From Timema cristinae (lineage: Eukaryota > Arthropoda > Insecta > Phasmatodea > Timematidae), in contig JBCFYV010002255.1 in NCBI GenBank assembly GCA_039000515.1, positions 47,216,812-47,280,811 of the forward strand: a stretch of 64,000 bases of DNA, in the 5' to 3' direction. Position 1 is the first letter of the stretch. Each line of letters opens with the position of its first letter. The notes under the pieces were generated by a model that searched no databases, was not told the origin of the DNA, and worked only from the letters and a program-made list of their open reading frames with translations. Both the position numbers and the translations under genes were made by a program. Of this stretch, positions 44,701 to 51,796 are shown piece by piece.

Positions 44701-47193
44701 GGTATGCATAATGACCAATTTCTCAAGTCAGGGTATGCATAATGACCAATTTCTCAAGTCAGGGTATGCATGATGACCAATTTCTCAAGTCAGGGTATGC
44801 ATGATGACCAATTTCTCAAGTCAGGGTATGCATGATGACCAGTTTCTCAAGTCAGGGTATGCATGATGACCAATTTCTCAAGTCAGGGTATGCATGATGA
44901 CCAATTTCTCAAGTCAGGGTATGCATAATGACCAATTTCTCAAGTCAGGGTATGCATGATGACCAATTTCTCAAGTCAGGGTATGCATAATGACCAATTT
45001 CTCAAGTCCGGGTATGCATGATGACCAATTTCTCAAGTCAGGGTATGCATGGTGTCTACTCAAATTGAACAATGAAATTCTCGACTTTTTCCCTGGTTTT
45101 TCCTGTACATTTCCTAAAAGGTTTTTGTCAATCATTTTATGAATAATAATAAGTTTTAAAATTTTAAAAAAAGTTTTTTATTTGTATTAACATGTCTACT
45201 AGGAATTATAAAAAATTTAAAATATATTAAACAGATAAAAAAAAAGATAGTTTGAATCACAATGTAATTTACTGACTTAGTTAGGCCTGATGATTATCAT
45301 AGGACTAGTTCATATTTTGAGTAAAACAACATTTTCCTGGAATTTTTTTTAGTTTACCAAATTCTCGTCTAATTCTCGTTTTTCCCAACCACTTCAAATT
45401 CCTGGCTATTTGCATTGGTAGACACCTTGGTATGGTTATGATACCCTTATCCATCCCATTTTAGGATTTTATTTGATTATGGTTCAATATTTAGATATTT
45501 TATTCACTTTATAACATAAAGAGTAGGTTAAGTGGAGCCAAAAACACAAAGATTTGTATGGTAGCCTATGAATTTTAAAAACTTTTAAGAAATATAATAT
45601 CCAAACAAAACTTAACAAATCACCCAAATCACTTTCAGAATGAAAATATTGACAATGAAATGTAACTCTTGTGATGCTGAGTATTAAAATAGCTAACTTA
45701 CATCATTGTATGATATACGTACCATTCACAATTAGTTATTTATTAAAATATATTTAATAGGTAGCCTACAGGTAGTTTATTTTATATAAAATGATTAAAA
45801 GTTTAATCTATCAAAACACATGGTTAGGTAAAGCTAGGTTGAGAAAGTATCGTAATAATGAATAGGCCTAATATATAAACTATTTATTTCCATGATGTTA
45901 TCAATATTTATTACCGTAGTCTGCCTTTTATTGACTGGTTTTTGTTTGTTTGTTTAATTTCTATTTGAAATGCACAGCTCAGTTACCAGTGGTTTATGCT
46001 ATTTTGTGTAAGACAAGTTAAAACACAAAATAAGTATATGGCCTTAGATGTGCAATGTATTTTAGAACAAAGTCATTAATATTTTAATTTTTTTTATAAA
46101 GTAATACAAGTAGTCCTAATAATATTTCTAGTTATTATATTACTATGTTTCATGTTGATGGAAATCCGAGAAACATGATTTGCCAAAATGGGAGAACCCC
46201 TTCCTCCCTTACCCCCCTCCTCCCACCCTAAAAAAACACCATAGTTCTTTCAGGTGGGCTCACTTGAAAAACCCCTCTTCGTGCGCTAAGCATTTTTATT
46301 TCCAAATGTTCTAGTTGGAGTTGGCATTACATATTCTTTGGCAACATAATAATCACATTATTAATAGCATTTACAAATTTACATTTTAATTTGAAACGTT
46401 TAATTCACAAACAAATGTATCTGAGGCTTTGCAGATCAATTTAGACACAATATGTAGGCTTATGTGAAAGTCAAAGTTTAGTAACTTCCTGAAAAAATGC
46501 ATTAACACCCAATAATTTTTTTTGTCAGAAAACCTTTCTGAGAAATCTCTAGTTCGAGCTTTCAAGGCCAAGCTGAAATGTCACTTAGCTAGATTAATAT
46601 CTTTTTTTTTAATTTTCAAGTTTTGTTTTCCTCAATTTCAATTCTGTATGTTTTAAGTAGGTTTGAAAAAATGTATGGCAATTATAAATATTTTGTTAAT
46701 TAAAGAAAAGACGACAATGAGAGAGATTAAAAGTAACATCTCAACGGGTTTATTTACATGACCGAAAATAAGTTTAAGTTTGTATATATATTATGGATAT
46801 GCCATTGAAATAGTTCCTTTGCTTTATTGTATTGGTAACTAATTGGTTATCAGAGCCAACTACTAATGTGAATCTTGACTCCTTATAATGAGAATAAATA
46901 AATGTTTTCCTAGAAGTGAATTGAAGAGCTGATTATTAATTATTCAAAAATAATATTATGGTACACATTTTTGACAGTACTAAAACTAGTTTTTTTTTTC
47001 TAAACAACTCATTCTACAAAGATATTTCACACATTTAATTTTAATATAAAATTAAAGATCCCATCTCACCTATGGTGGAAATAAATGTGGTATTGAAAGC
47101 ATCTTCTGAAAACCTAAAAAGTACGCACGTTTTACCAACTCCAGAATCACCAATTAAAAGTAATTTAAATAAATAATCATAAGTCTTTGCCAT
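11668..47193 (-). CDS. Rab8: Ras-related small GTPase Rab8 (five coding exons, join of 47070-47193, 33467-33527, 33184-33388, 28892-29032, 11668-11763)
   Basis: A Rab GTPase that cycles between GDP and GTP forms and directs vesicles from the trans-Golgi or recycling compartments to the plasma membrane; it is membrane-anchored by geranylgeranyl groups. The five exons join to 627 nt, 208 residues, close to the 207 of human Rab8A. Visible elements: N-terminus [16 protein letters not shown]-loop GDSGVGKT (residues 15-22); switch I with FISTIGIDFK; WDTAGQE (62-68); G4 box NKCE (about 121-124); G5 ETSAK; C-terminal CSLL. All splice sites are GT/AG. Exon phases match exactly (1, 0 and so on as listed per exon), and no stop or frameshift is present, in contrast to every TE frame around it. 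Intron lengths are about 13.5 kb, 78 bp, 4.2 kb and 17.1 kb. The 5' leader exon is not certain. Known of the family: its closest relatives are Rab10 and Rab13, but the N-terminus and the PPKGGHQLK tail favour Rab8. Confidence 0.96.
12885..13180 (-). repeat. tRNA-like SINE, minus strand
   Basis: Reverse-strand reading has a B-box-like GGGGTTCAAACCCAGCCG, then GATTTTTCTTGAGCGTTAAA, GGGACAGACAGC-type sequence and GTGTGCTGATATAATCAGTC. A second copy in the opposite orientation is at 17600-17870. Diverged; ends approximate. Confidence 0.6.
13511..13620 (+). repeat. SINE fragment
   Basis: Shares CCTGCATCA.TGATCA.CAG and the TGTGTGGTTTTCC...CAAAT segment with 24460-24560, and resembles the body of the 3533 SINE. 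Only a fragment remains. Confidence 0.35.
13918..14400. repeat. Four diverged tandem monomers of about 115-140 bp
   Basis: Four successive blocks share 'TAGGAGTTGAATTTTGAAAA', 'GTTTCATCTT.CCAGCTCAAG' and 'GTTTGGAAGATAT'. They begin near 13929, 14058, 14198 and 14311. The pattern resembles internally repetitive 3' regions of some arthropod transposons, but the source element is not identified. Confidence 0.65.
14990..17294 (-). pseudogene. hAT-superfamily transposase relic
   Basis: Minus-strand frames run in order. 17294-16920 starts [19 protein letters not shown] with a Cys-containing BED/TTF-like part ([15 protein letters not shown]). 16878-16368 has [18 protein letters not shown], the catalytic-core region. 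16170-15949 and 15736-15455 follow. The C-terminus at 15390-15190 contains [18 protein letters not shown], the hAT dimerisation block (usually GNATVERGFSVNK). Frames are shifted relative to each other and broken by stops, so it is inactive. Flanking TTCCCTGAC-type sequences at about 14550 and 17585 may mark its ends. Confidence 0.75.
17600..17870 (+). repeat. tRNA-like SINE, plus strand
   Basis: The tRNA-like head contains GTGGGTTCAAATCCAGCC (B box), followed by GAATTTTTCTTGAGCAATAA, CTGTCTGTCCCAAGTCGATT and GTGTGCTGATATTATTCAGT. It matches the reverse-oriented copy at 12885-13180, so the hAT relic lies between two inverted copies of one SINE. Confidence 0.6.
18141..19718. repeat. Minisatellite, 24 copies of exactly 66 bp
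   Basis: The unit runs TCTGAACTTGTCTAGCAGTT ... CATCACGTCCTGTTATA. The array length plus the 6 bases missing from the last copy equals 24 x 66, so no copy has an indel. Variation is limited to a few positions (GAGCCAC/GACCCAC, TTGGCTG/TTGTCTG, ATCTGAAC/ATCTCAAC/ACCTGAAC). In about 19260-19680 the variants alternate strictly, giving a 132-bp higher-order dimer. Because 66 is a multiple of 3, one frame stays open with a 22-residue repeat ([20 protein letters not shown]). It has no ATG and is interrupted by TAG at 18931, so coding is unlikely. Confidence 0.97.
19719..20189. other. AT-rich stretch, nothing recognised
   Basis: No motif or repeat was seen between the minisatellite and the LINE fragment. 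Confidence 0.45.
20190..20680 (+). pseudogene. LINE reverse-transcriptase C-terminal fragment
   Basis: Plus-strand pieces read [20 protein letters not shown] (the 'FKYLGS.....EI..RI' post-catalytic block of LINE RTs) and then, after stops, [23 protein letters not shown], matching the C-terminal 'ELY.LY..PDI......RLRWLGHV.RM' motif. Stops and frameshifts make it dead. It is a different lineage from the LINE pieces at 28065 and 49713. Confidence 0.6.
20681..21655. other. AT-rich stretch with one tRNA-B-box-like site
   Basis: Mostly featureless. At about 20820-20850 the minus strand has CACAGGTTCGATTCCCGTG, a B-box-like sequence without a complete tRNA; it could be a SINE remnant. Confidence 0.3.
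21656..21687 (+). repeat. Left part of a SINE split by a hAT insertion
   Basis: CGCCTGCTTTGGTGGCTGTATG resembles the tRNA-like SINE head. It ends in the 8-bp target site TTCTAAAC and continues after the hAT element at 24280. Confidence 0.55.
21688..24279 (-). mobile_element. hAT DNA transposon (ZBED/Charlie-like) with 8-bp target duplication
   Basis: Terminal inverted repeats are CATGGTTCCCAACC on the left and, reverse-complemented, CAGTGGTTCCCAACC on the right. Both ends are flanked by the direct repeat TTCTAAAC (21680-21687 and 24280-24287), the 8-bp duplication expected of hAT elements. Total length 2592 bp. One base is missing in the left terminus. It interrupts a tRNA-derived SINE and is therefore younger than that SINE. 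It carries the broken transposase listed next. Confidence 0.93.
22091..23884 (-). pseudogene. hAT transposase, ZBED5/SCAND3-like, frameshifted
   Basis: Starts [20 protein letters not shown] at 23884. It has a BED-type zinc finger (CLLC ... HLSRVH, about 23710-23815). The core block at about 23040-23264 reads [20 protein letters not shown], which holds the conserved DGAPAM motif of this family. The C-terminal dimerisation region (22091-22320) contains [20 protein letters not shown] and [10 protein letters not shown]. The parts lie in different frames (23959-23639, 23264-23040, 22858-22535, 22580-22335, 22375-22091), so it is inactive. Known relatives in other animals were recurrently domesticated, but this copy shows decay, not selection. 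Confidence 0.88.
24280..24430 (+). repeat. Right part of the split SINE
   Basis: Resumes after the hAT with a B-box-like GGGGTTCAAATCCTGG, then GGTTTTCCACTCTTACTCTA and CATAATTAGTACACATGCAAA, resembling the body of the 3533 SINE. Confidence 0.6.
24431..24620 (+). repeat. SINE-like fragment
   Basis: Contains GTGTTTGAACCCTGGCTGG (B-box-like), GTTTTTCCTAAGC and TCCCTCCACACAAAT, typical of the local SINE body. The head is related to 13511-13620. Confidence 0.45.
24621..26340. other. AT-rich intronic stretch, nothing recognised
   Basis: Part of Rab8 intron 4. No coding, RNA or repeat signature beyond short homopolymers. Confidence 0.5.
26341..26560. repeat. Two diverged direct repeats of about 100 bp
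   Basis: AACTTTGTGCC...ATTCCTGGTGTGACC...GGGTTGCAGGGGGAGGGGAG is followed by AACTTTGTACC...ATTCTTGGTGAGTC...GGGCTGTAGGGGGATGGGGAG. This GC-rich pair precedes the hAT relic and could belong to its 5' region. Confidence 0.45.
26573..26975 (+). pseudogene. hAT-type transposase relic (CGGBP1-like zinc-finger N-terminus)
   Basis: Across frames the plus strand reads [20 protein letters not shown] (a CxxC zinc-ligand pair), [17 protein letters not shown] and then [20 protein letters not shown] followed by FLGLH. This order (CxxC, QHxxxxxH, 'F..DLC.A...ANIPL.KL') is characteristic of the hAT-derived family that includes CGG-repeat-binding protein 1. Stops and shifts are present and nothing downstream continues it. 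Confidence 0.65.
26976..28064. other. Unassigned intronic stretch
   Basis: Contains a pyrimidine-rich patch at about 27540-27620 and scattered AT-rich DNA. No product recognised. Confidence 0.4.
28065..28545 (+). pseudogene. LINE reverse-transcriptase C-terminal fragment
   Basis: The plus strand reads [12 protein letters not shown], then [39 protein letters not shown] and [16 protein letters not shown], with a stop at 28417-28419 and frame breaks near 28200-28230. The block 'VLKECG..GNPI..CERSVLRWFGHVERM...YEGRV' is a standard LINE pol C-terminus. It appears to be the same lineage as the minus-strand copy at 49713-50460. Confidence 0.75.
28676..28698. repeat. (TATAA)n microsatellite
   Basis: Four to five repeats of a TATAA pentamer. 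A (TATG)n run follows at about 28772-28786. Confidence 0.8.
28892..29032 (-). CDS. Rab8: Rab8 coding exon 4 (G5)
   Basis: 141 bases (47 codons), acceptor TTGTAG|GTG, donor TTG|GTAAGT. It encodes [18 protein letters not shown], the G5 motif ETSAK, and [16 protein letters not shown], the last helix of the GTPase fold. Phase 0 at both ends. Confidence 0.96.
29887..29910. repeat. Perfect 24-bp palindrome
   Basis: The left half GGCCAAATGTGA is the exact reverse complement of the right half TCACATTTGGCC, with no spacer. Located in Rab8 intron 3, about 850 bases beyond exon 4. Confidence 0.9.
30394..31042. mobile_element. GC-rich insert of unknown type, flanked by 13-bp near-identical repeats
   Basis: The transposase sequence CCCCCAAGAGTCC (30381-30393) recurs as CCCCCAGGAGTCC (31030-31042), and the reading continues across the pair, so the segment between is an insertion with a target duplication. 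It is far more GC-rich than the surroundings, has a run of about 18 G near 30930-30947, no poly(A) tail and no recognised protein motif. It could be a SINE-like retroposon or a non-autonomous element. Confidence 0.6.
31791..32679. repeat. Minisatellite of about 16 copies of 55 bp, derived from transposase codons
   Basis: Unit: GATACAATGAATCTTGGGGG ... GAACGATGGGAGACATCTCAAT (period 55, some 53-56 from G-run length). In the transposase frame it reads [11 protein letters not shown], the conserved C-terminus of the flanking element. The array starts inside that coding region and ends with the remaining codons IFKT. Because 55 is not a multiple of 3, the array shifts frame at each copy. Confidence 0.95.
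32691..33183. other. Intronic stretch next to Rab8 exon 3
   Basis: AT-rich; nothing recognised apart from the donor site of exon 3 at its right edge. Confidence 0.5.
33184..33388 (-). CDS. Rab8: Rab8 coding exon 3 (switch II, G4)
   Basis: 205 bases, acceptor TCTCCAG|GGA, donor CAG|GTTTGA. It encodes (W)[16 protein letters not shown], the Rab-family stretches GIMLVYDIT and [17 protein letters not shown], and the guanine-binding G4 motif, which here reads NKCE instead of the textbook NKxD. It ends at KRQ in phase 0. Confidence 0.96.
33467..33527 (-). CDS. Rab8: Rab8 coding exon 2
   Basis: 61 bases between acceptor TTTTCAG|GA and donor ATTTG|GTGAGT. It encodes the rest of the split Gly, then [19 protein letters not shown] and two bases of the Trp of WDTAGQE. 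It is separated from exon 3 by a 78-bp intron, the only short intron in the gene. Confidence 0.96.
33528..35441. other. Rab8 intron 1, proximal part
   Basis: AT-rich. The open frame at 34720-34923 (minus) is without motif. No repeat recognised. Confidence 0.45.
35442..35570 (-). other. Possible short coding segment of unknown identity
   Basis: A 42-codon open frame from ATG (35568-35570) to TGA, in a patch less AT-rich than its surroundings. It contains [20 protein letters not shown] and a good splice-donor-like TTTTG|GTGAGT at about 35462. The amino-acid content looks protein-like, but I do not recognise it. It could be a TE exon remnant or a chance frame. Confidence 0.15.
36048..36575 (+). 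repeat. SINE interrupted by a second SINE
   Basis: The outer SINE (36048-36206) has a tRNA-like head with CAAGGTTCGAATCTCAG and the body GGTTTTCCCCTCTCCTTCCA. It resumes at 36495 with CATCCCTAACAACACTAGCA and ends AATGGGTAGTAAGATTCAAT. The break is occupied by the inner SINE. Confidence 0.8.
36207..36483 (+). repeat. Inner tRNA-derived SINE with target-site duplication
   Basis: The head contains GGCGGTCTAGGGGTAAGGTG and GGGGTTCAAACCTCGG (A- and B-box-like). The body has CCGTGGTTCGGATTCCACG, the 3' signature is GAACGGGTAGTAAGACGCGG, and the tail is AAT-repeat. It is flanked by ATAACCTTCCT on both sides (36196-36206 and 36484-36494). Same subfamily as 10238-10518 and 51330-51582. Confidence 0.9.
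36576..37407. other. AT-rich intronic stretch, nothing recognised
   Basis: No motif or repeat recognised. Confidence 0.45.
37608..39006. mobile_element. Non-autonomous hAT-like element inside the MITE
   Basis: Starts CAGTGATCTCTATATTATAC. The reverse complement of its right end is CATTGACCTCTATAATATAA; both continue CTGGATG..CAT. Flanks are GGTCTACT (37600-37607) and GGTTTACT (39007-39014), an 8-bp duplication with one difference. No transposase. Length about 1.4 kb. Confidence 0.7.
38127..38495. repeat. TTCCCTGACTTTTCC-type repeat (probable MITE)
   Basis: Contains repeated TTCCCTGACTTTTCCAGGTTTTCC motifs at both ends, between TGGCTACAAAAC and CTGTAGTCAC. Similar motifs are at 14550-14580 and 45060-45430. 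A MITE related to a hAT element is likely. Confidence 0.45.
39284..39586. other. AT-rich intronic stretch
   Basis: Contains GGTGGTCATAAGACACAGAT (about 39516), which is loosely inverted to CTGTCTTATGAATACTGGAT at 35951; the two may be decayed transposon ends. Nothing firmer. Confidence 0.25.
41607..41940 (-). pseudogene. Harbinger (HARBI1-like) transposase C-terminal remnant
   Basis: The minus strand reads [20 protein letters not shown] followed by [12 protein letters not shown], matching the 'TR..VER.FG.LK.R' plus 'ACAVLHNI' block at the C-terminal end of PIF/Harbinger nucleases, which includes the catalytic Glu. A frame break lies just upstream, where [11 protein letters not shown] remains. 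Confidence 0.55.
42250..42797. mobile_element. MITE family copy 2 (unsplit)
   Basis: Left end GCCGGGAACACGATCAACTT and right end AGTTAAGATGACCGTGATCC are imperfect inverted repeats rich in TTAAGTTA motifs. The internal sequence matches copy 1 at 37408-39283. No coding capacity. Confidence 0.75.
42815..42965 (-). repeat. tRNA-like SINE, minus strand
   Basis: Reverse-strand reading has TATCTCAGTCAGTAGGTTG (A-box-like) and CAGTTTCGATTCCCGGC (B-box-like), followed by TGGGTTTACCCTTTCACAGT. A different head from the 3533 family. Confidence 0.5.
42966..44696. other. AT-rich intronic stretch
   Basis: No gene-like content. The right inverted end of the possible Harbinger element lies at 44199-44222. 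Confidence 0.4.
44697..45053. repeat. Minisatellite, 12 occurrences of a 31-bp unit
   Basis: The unit AGGGTATGCATGATGACCAA...TTTCTCAAGTC repeats at an exact 31-bp spacing from 44702 to 45043. The only variation is ATAATG/ATGATG, CCAATT/CCAGTT and TCAGG/TCCGG. The last copy runs straight into the MITE-like sequence beginning GTGTCTAC. Confidence 0.95.
45054..45430. repeat. Probable MITE with TGTCTAC ends
   Basis: Left GGTGTCTACTCAAATTG and right GCATTGGTAGACACC are inverted. Interior motifs CTCGACTTTTTCCCTGGTTT and CTCGTTTTTCCCAACCACTT occur at both ends. Related in style to 38127-38495. Confidence 0.5.
45431..47069. other. AT-rich intronic stretch before Rab8 exon 1
   Basis: Nothing recognised; the open frame at 46386-46571 (minus) has no motif. 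Confidence 0.45.
47070..47193 (-). CDS. Rab8: Rab8 coding exon 1 (start codon, P-loop)
   Basis: The ATG at 47191-47193 is followed by 41 codons ending FISTI plus the first base of the next Gly codon. The donor is ATAG|GTGAG. It encodes the P-loop GDSGVGKT and the effector-loop threonine region. Upstream on the minus strand, ...CTTTGAATTAG|ACCC offers an acceptor about 30 bases before the ATG, so a separate untranslated first exon is plausible. Confidence 0.96.
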
Positions 47194-47462
47194 TGTCTAT
47201 TATGATTATCAGAAATTGGGTCTAATTCAAAGATAAGTTAACAACTGAGATTGAGAATTACATGCTAAATATTGTGTGTGAAACAAAAAAAAATGCCCAT
47301 GAATGAACAAGACAGTCATCTGTGGAAATTTAGTTATTCTATGATTCAACAAAGTGATAATGTGAAACTCAACCACAAGGGCCGCATTAGTTAAATCCAA
47401 ATACTTGCTCCAATTAGAAGTCTGATATACTTGTCTATTTAATATTGTAGTCATACATACTA

Positions 47463-48786
47463 TAGTGTTCGAATTAATTGGGACAAAGGGAAAAAAAACT
47501 ATTTTTTCTAAAACCTTAGCTTTTAATCATTACACAGCTTAAGTAGACTGATAAATCTCTATATTAGTACGAAGTATGTCCTCCTTTAGCAGAATTGACC
47601 TCTTCAACAAGTCTTGCCATTTATTCCACTAGTGTATCGCACATGTTCTTGACTTCATCATCATGGAACCACACTTGTATAGCACATTTTTATCATGTGT
47701 TCTGTGGTCGTGCAATTCATCTTAGCTAAGCGATTCTTGAGAATATGCCATAAGTTCTCAATCAAGCACTTTTATTTTATTTTCCCGCATAAAAGTCTGG
47801 ACCAATTTCGAAGTGTGACAAGGAGCCAAGTCATGTTGCAATGTTCCATCAAATGTTTTCATGAATGCAACAATCCTACTGCGTAATATTTCAATGTATT
47901 TGACAGAATTCGTCATGCCTTTAAGAAGAACTAAGCTTCCAGTGCCATTTGTTGTGAAAAAAACCCAAACATCTGTTTAGAAGGGTGTTTTACAGTTTGT
48001 TGGATATGATCTAGTCGCAGAGTTTCACCTTCACTTCGTCTAACTACACTTGATTTGTATCCATGCACAAATAAATGTGTTTTATCACTGAAAATTACCT
48101 TCTTCCAGTCGTTAACAGTTCATGATCGGTATTTTTTGGCCCATGCTAAACGTTTTTTTCATCATTTTCTGAGTTCGAAATTGTTTTTTCATCATCTTGT
48201 TGCCTTACGACCAACTTCCAGAAGTCTTTTCCGTACAGTTGAGGTACTCACTTCAACACCATAATCCAATAAATCCCTTTGAAGGTCTGTGCTTGTCTTT
48301 CTTGGATTTATTTTGCTATTTCTTATTAGAATTTTCTCAGTTCTTGGAGTAGTTTTCCGTTTGCGCCCACATTTTCCTTTTCTTTTTGGAGACGATGATC
48401 CGGAATCTTGAAATGTTCTTAAAATTCTTGAAACACTTGATTTGCCCACACCAATAGCCGTAGCTATTATATCTCTCACGGGCATAGAAGTGTGTTCATT
48501 AAGAGCGATTATTTTAGAACGCTTCCTCGGAGTAATATCCATCTTTGAACAAGCAAAAGTAACACGTGATACACGGAACGCACAATTATAACCACCAGCT
48601 GTCAAACTGAAAGTCTCACAACTGAACTACTGATACACTAAAACCAGATTAAATTACAGTCAAGGTCGATCCGTCACACTGCCTCTAGGCAGATATAGCC
48701 GGTTTCAGGTGGTTCAGGACATCACTGGTAATCACATATCAACTCAGACAAGGAAAACATGTTTGTTCCAATTAATTCGAACAGTA
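47463..48786 (-). mobile_element. Tc1-like DNA transposon, decayed
   Basis: Near-perfect terminal inverted repeats: left TAGTGTTCGAATTAATTGGG, right (reverse-complemented) TACTGTTCGAATTAATTGGA. TA dinucleotides flank both ends, and the site is a CATAC-rich microsatellite. The 1.3-kb length is typical of Tc1. Contains the transposase pseudogene listed next. Confidence 0.92.
47560..48542 (-). pseudogene. Tc1 transposase, frameshifted
   Basis: Starts MDITPRKRSKIIALNEHTSM at 48542. An intact first part (to 48192) carries the paired-like helix-turn-helix (VRDIIATAIGVGKSSVSRIL) and a GRKRKTTPRTEK hook. It then breaks. Catalytic blocks remain in other frames: VIFSDKTHLF (first Asp), LQHDLAPCHT (second Asp, about 47830) and LIENLWHILK (Glu region, about 47750). 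Multiple stops follow. A cut-and-paste enzyme in active relatives; dead here. Confidence 0.88.
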
Positions 48787-48788
48787 TA

Positions 48789-48822
48789 GTACATACATAC
48801 ATACATACATACATACATACAA
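48789..48822. repeat. (CATA)n microsatellite
   Basis: About eight CATA repeats directly at the right end of the Tc1 element. A similar run is at 49435-49465. Confidence 0.9.
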
Positions 48823-49712
48823 GCCCGAATCAAGGCATGTTCCAAGTATGCCACGTACAGAATCCCCCGATGTTAGGGACCTCCACCCTTCTGGCAAATA
48901 AATTAACTTTGACTTGTCATATTTATTTTGTGATAATATTATATTTCAATATTATTAGGTTTTTCCATAAATTGTATCATCAACTTTCTGGAAATTCCCT
49001 AATCGAAGGGCGCTGGTATCCTGGTATTACGTAGAGTATGTATCTGCAGTTGGTACCGTTGATTTTTGACAGTAAAATAAACATTGATTTCCTAATAACA
49101 ATAATTGTTTAGGTAAAATAATAAAATTATTTTCATTGAAGAATTAACTAAATGTGACGCAAGAAAAAGGAAAAACTTTTTTTTACTAAACTAATACTAT
49201 TAATATTTTATCTGTACACTGTGGATTTAATAAAATGCTTAGTATACTAATAACAGAACTCACGGTACTCACCGTGATTTTTTAACATTTTCAAAACTGT
49301 TTCTCTATAAATAAAATTATCCATGTCTGAAATAGGTATATGTAAGATTCATAATCATTCGTTGGGAAATTAACTTCTAAGGGCCCCAAGCCATACTTGG
49401 CACAGGGCCCTCAATAGTCTTAATCTGGATCTGGATACATACATACAAACATACATACATACATACTCTATTAGCTTCAACAACATTCATACACCTAGTC
49501 ACACAGAAGATGTTGATATTCTCTTTTTCACAAATTCGTCTACAACATTTAGCCGCATTTTACATATCCTACCCCTTCCTTCTGATTCACATATTTGCTT
49601 CGTCACTCGAGCCACACTCATCCTTTCAACATGCTCAAATCAACGTAAAACACTTCTTTCAGAGTAACCTATTGGATTCCCTTTCAAACTACACTTCTTC
49701 AGCACTTATTAA
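48823..49712. other. AT-rich stretch, nothing recognised
   Basis: No coding motif. The second (CATA)n run is inside. Confidence 0.4.
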
Positions 49713-50460
49713 TTACTGAGTGTATCCATACGAATTTTTCCCAATATTTCTTGGGTATCTCATTTCAACTGCATTCACTTTGATCTTGTGCTTCTCCTTA
49801 CAAACCCACGCTTCACATCCATAAAACAATGATGGAGTTAGCACACTTTTATATACTGCCATCTTCGCCTCTTTCAATGCTACCGGTACTTCATGTTTTG
49901 CAATAGTCCACATACATCTAAACACTCTCTCACACCCATCTGTTGATTTCACTATCTATCCTTCCATTTTTACAGAACATTTTGCCCAGATACACAAAAC
50001 CATTTACTTGTTCTAATCGTTTTTCATTTTATACTAAGTTGACAATCATTTCCTAATTCGTCTTTATAAAAAAAAAAGTATCACCATAGTTTTGTAGACA
50101 TTAATATGAATATCCATTCTGCATATGTCACCACACTCAAAAGATATAATGCATTCTGCAAGTCACTTTCATTCTCAATCATTAATACGGCATCATCCAC
50201 ATATAACAGCACCCCAACACTCACATTGTCCATTTTTAACCCAACCGCTTTCTCACAAGTATCCCTCGTACACTTATCCATGAATATATTAACCAACCAT
50301 GGAGACTAAATATTCGCACCTATTTTGGCGTTCACAATCTCTCACAAATAAGCATACCATTTCATAGCCGAAACAATGCTACCAACTACACCACTGTAAT
50401 CTCCTACATCTTACCCCCATTAATTTCACAACTCTTTGAAAAGTCTCTTCGCCGGCTTTA
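49713..50460 (-). pseudogene. LINE reverse-transcriptase fragment
   Basis: The minus strand reads NIFMDKCTRDTCEKAVGLKM then GVLLYVDDAVLMIENESDLQ (about 50081-50296). YVDD is the RT catalytic box. Further on, CMWTIAKHEVPVALKEAKMA, YKSVLTPSLFYGCEAWVCKE and VNAVEMRYPRNI (49713-49952) follow. Upstream, 50340-50412 carries GDYSGVVGSIV, shared with the fragment at the right window edge. Frame breaks between blocks. Confidence 0.8.
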
Positions 50461-51329
50461 TTTACCGTTGAGGTGCAAAGCTGGTGGAGTTGAACCGTGG
50501 ACCTCCAAGCTGTGCTCTCTTCCATGGGTACTCATACCAGGACTTTCCTCACTAGTTAGGTCCATGGCTGTAGGAGTTCGGGGTTCTTACTTCAGATCCG
50601 GGTCACTCGGTGGGTCTTCAGGAACGGGTTCAACATTATTTGGGCATTGGGCTGTAAGTGGTGCTCGCCCTTGTTCTTCATCAGTACTTTTTGGTTGCTT
50701 TCTTGATGGGTCCTCATGTCAAATCCAGTTCATATCCAGGTGTGGAACATAAACTCTGTAACGTCGTGGTCCGAGTTTTCTTAGCCACTTGGATTCATTT
50801 CTAATATAATTCTTCATCCAGACTTGGTCACCCACAGAATAACGACTAGTGCTGGGACAAGCTATCCCATAGGCCTCCCTCTGTTTATCTTGAGCTTGAG
50901 AGACTCTGCTTGATATTATAAATGGGGGGGGGGGGGCACAGTAGGTCTAGACGATTCCTCAACTGTCTTCCAATCAAAGCTTGAGCTGGTGAATTCCCAG
51001 TGGTTGCATGGGGAGCATTTATATAATCAAATAGGAACCTTTGTAAGGCTGCGTCAAGTTGGGATGGAAGAACTACCTCCAAGGCTCTCAGGAGACAGCA
51101 CTTTACGGTCTTTGCCGTATTTTCTGTGGGACTATTTGGTTTTGGCCAAAATGGGGTGCCGTGCTACCATTGGACTCCATTTTCCCATAGTAATGTCTGT
51201 AATTCCTCACTTTCAAAGGATAAATAGTTGTCCGAAACAAAGTATACCAGTAGGCCGAATTGGGCAAAAACCTGCCACAAAAACTGGGTGGTCGTGGTCG
51301 CCGACATGGACAATGTTGAGAACACTTTT

Positions 51330-51541
51330 CCTCGGTCCCGGCACAGATTTATCTGATTTCCAAACCCTTCCTTCACCTCTGACAAGACCTCTTGTGAATG
51401 TGGGGAATGCCGGGCCGCCACCGTGGTTCGGATTCCACGTTAAACTGTAGGTCTTTCATTTCATCTCACAATCACCCTACCATTACACATTAGCGTAATT
51501 GCGTATAAACCGAACGGGTAGTAAGACGCGGTGCTAATTCT

Positions 51542-51578
<37 letters not shown>

Positions 51579-51582
51579 GAAA
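51330..51582 (+). repeat. 5'-truncated tRNA-derived SINE with (AAT)n tail
   Basis: Begins within the SINE head (TCGGTCCCGGCACAG). It then follows the 36207-36483 copy almost base for base, including CCGTGGTTCGGATTCCACG and GAACGGGTAGTAAGACGCGG, and ends in about eleven AAT repeats. Confidence 0.88.
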
Positions 51583-51774
51583 ACACTTTGTACCGTGGCT
51601 AGAAATTAGACCTTCACCAAGAACATCATTTTCACTCACCCTGTTTGACTGCCAAGCCGGGGTCTCGTACGAAGCTGGTAAACACGCCACATAACAACAT
51701 AATTCGCTATCACAAAAATAACTATCTGGAAGACTGGCGCTACATGCAATTGTTTCGCCTAAAGCTAAACTGTG

Positions 51775-51796
51775 TTTAACGCGCATGCGCGTTAAA
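51775..51796. promoter_or_regulatory. Perfect 22-bp palindrome with NRF1-type core
   Basis: TTTAACGCGCA is the exact reverse complement of the second half TGCGCGTTAAA. The centre GCGCATGCGC matches the known palindromic NRF1/alpha-Pal binding consensus found in housekeeping promoters. It lies in a locally CpG-rich patch 4.6 kb upstream of the Rab8 ATG, with a donor-like CAGG|GTGAGTG on the minus strand at about 51637-51644. Promoter role is inference. Confidence 0.35.

Noticed and set aside
44697..45053. CRISPR-like regular repeat array
   Set aside because: There are no unique spacers; the 31-bp unit repeats head to tail, so it is a minisatellite in a eukaryotic intron.
50989..51450. Plus-strand 153-codon frame
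   Set aside because: Antisense shadow of the gypsy integrase plus SINE; no motif of its own.
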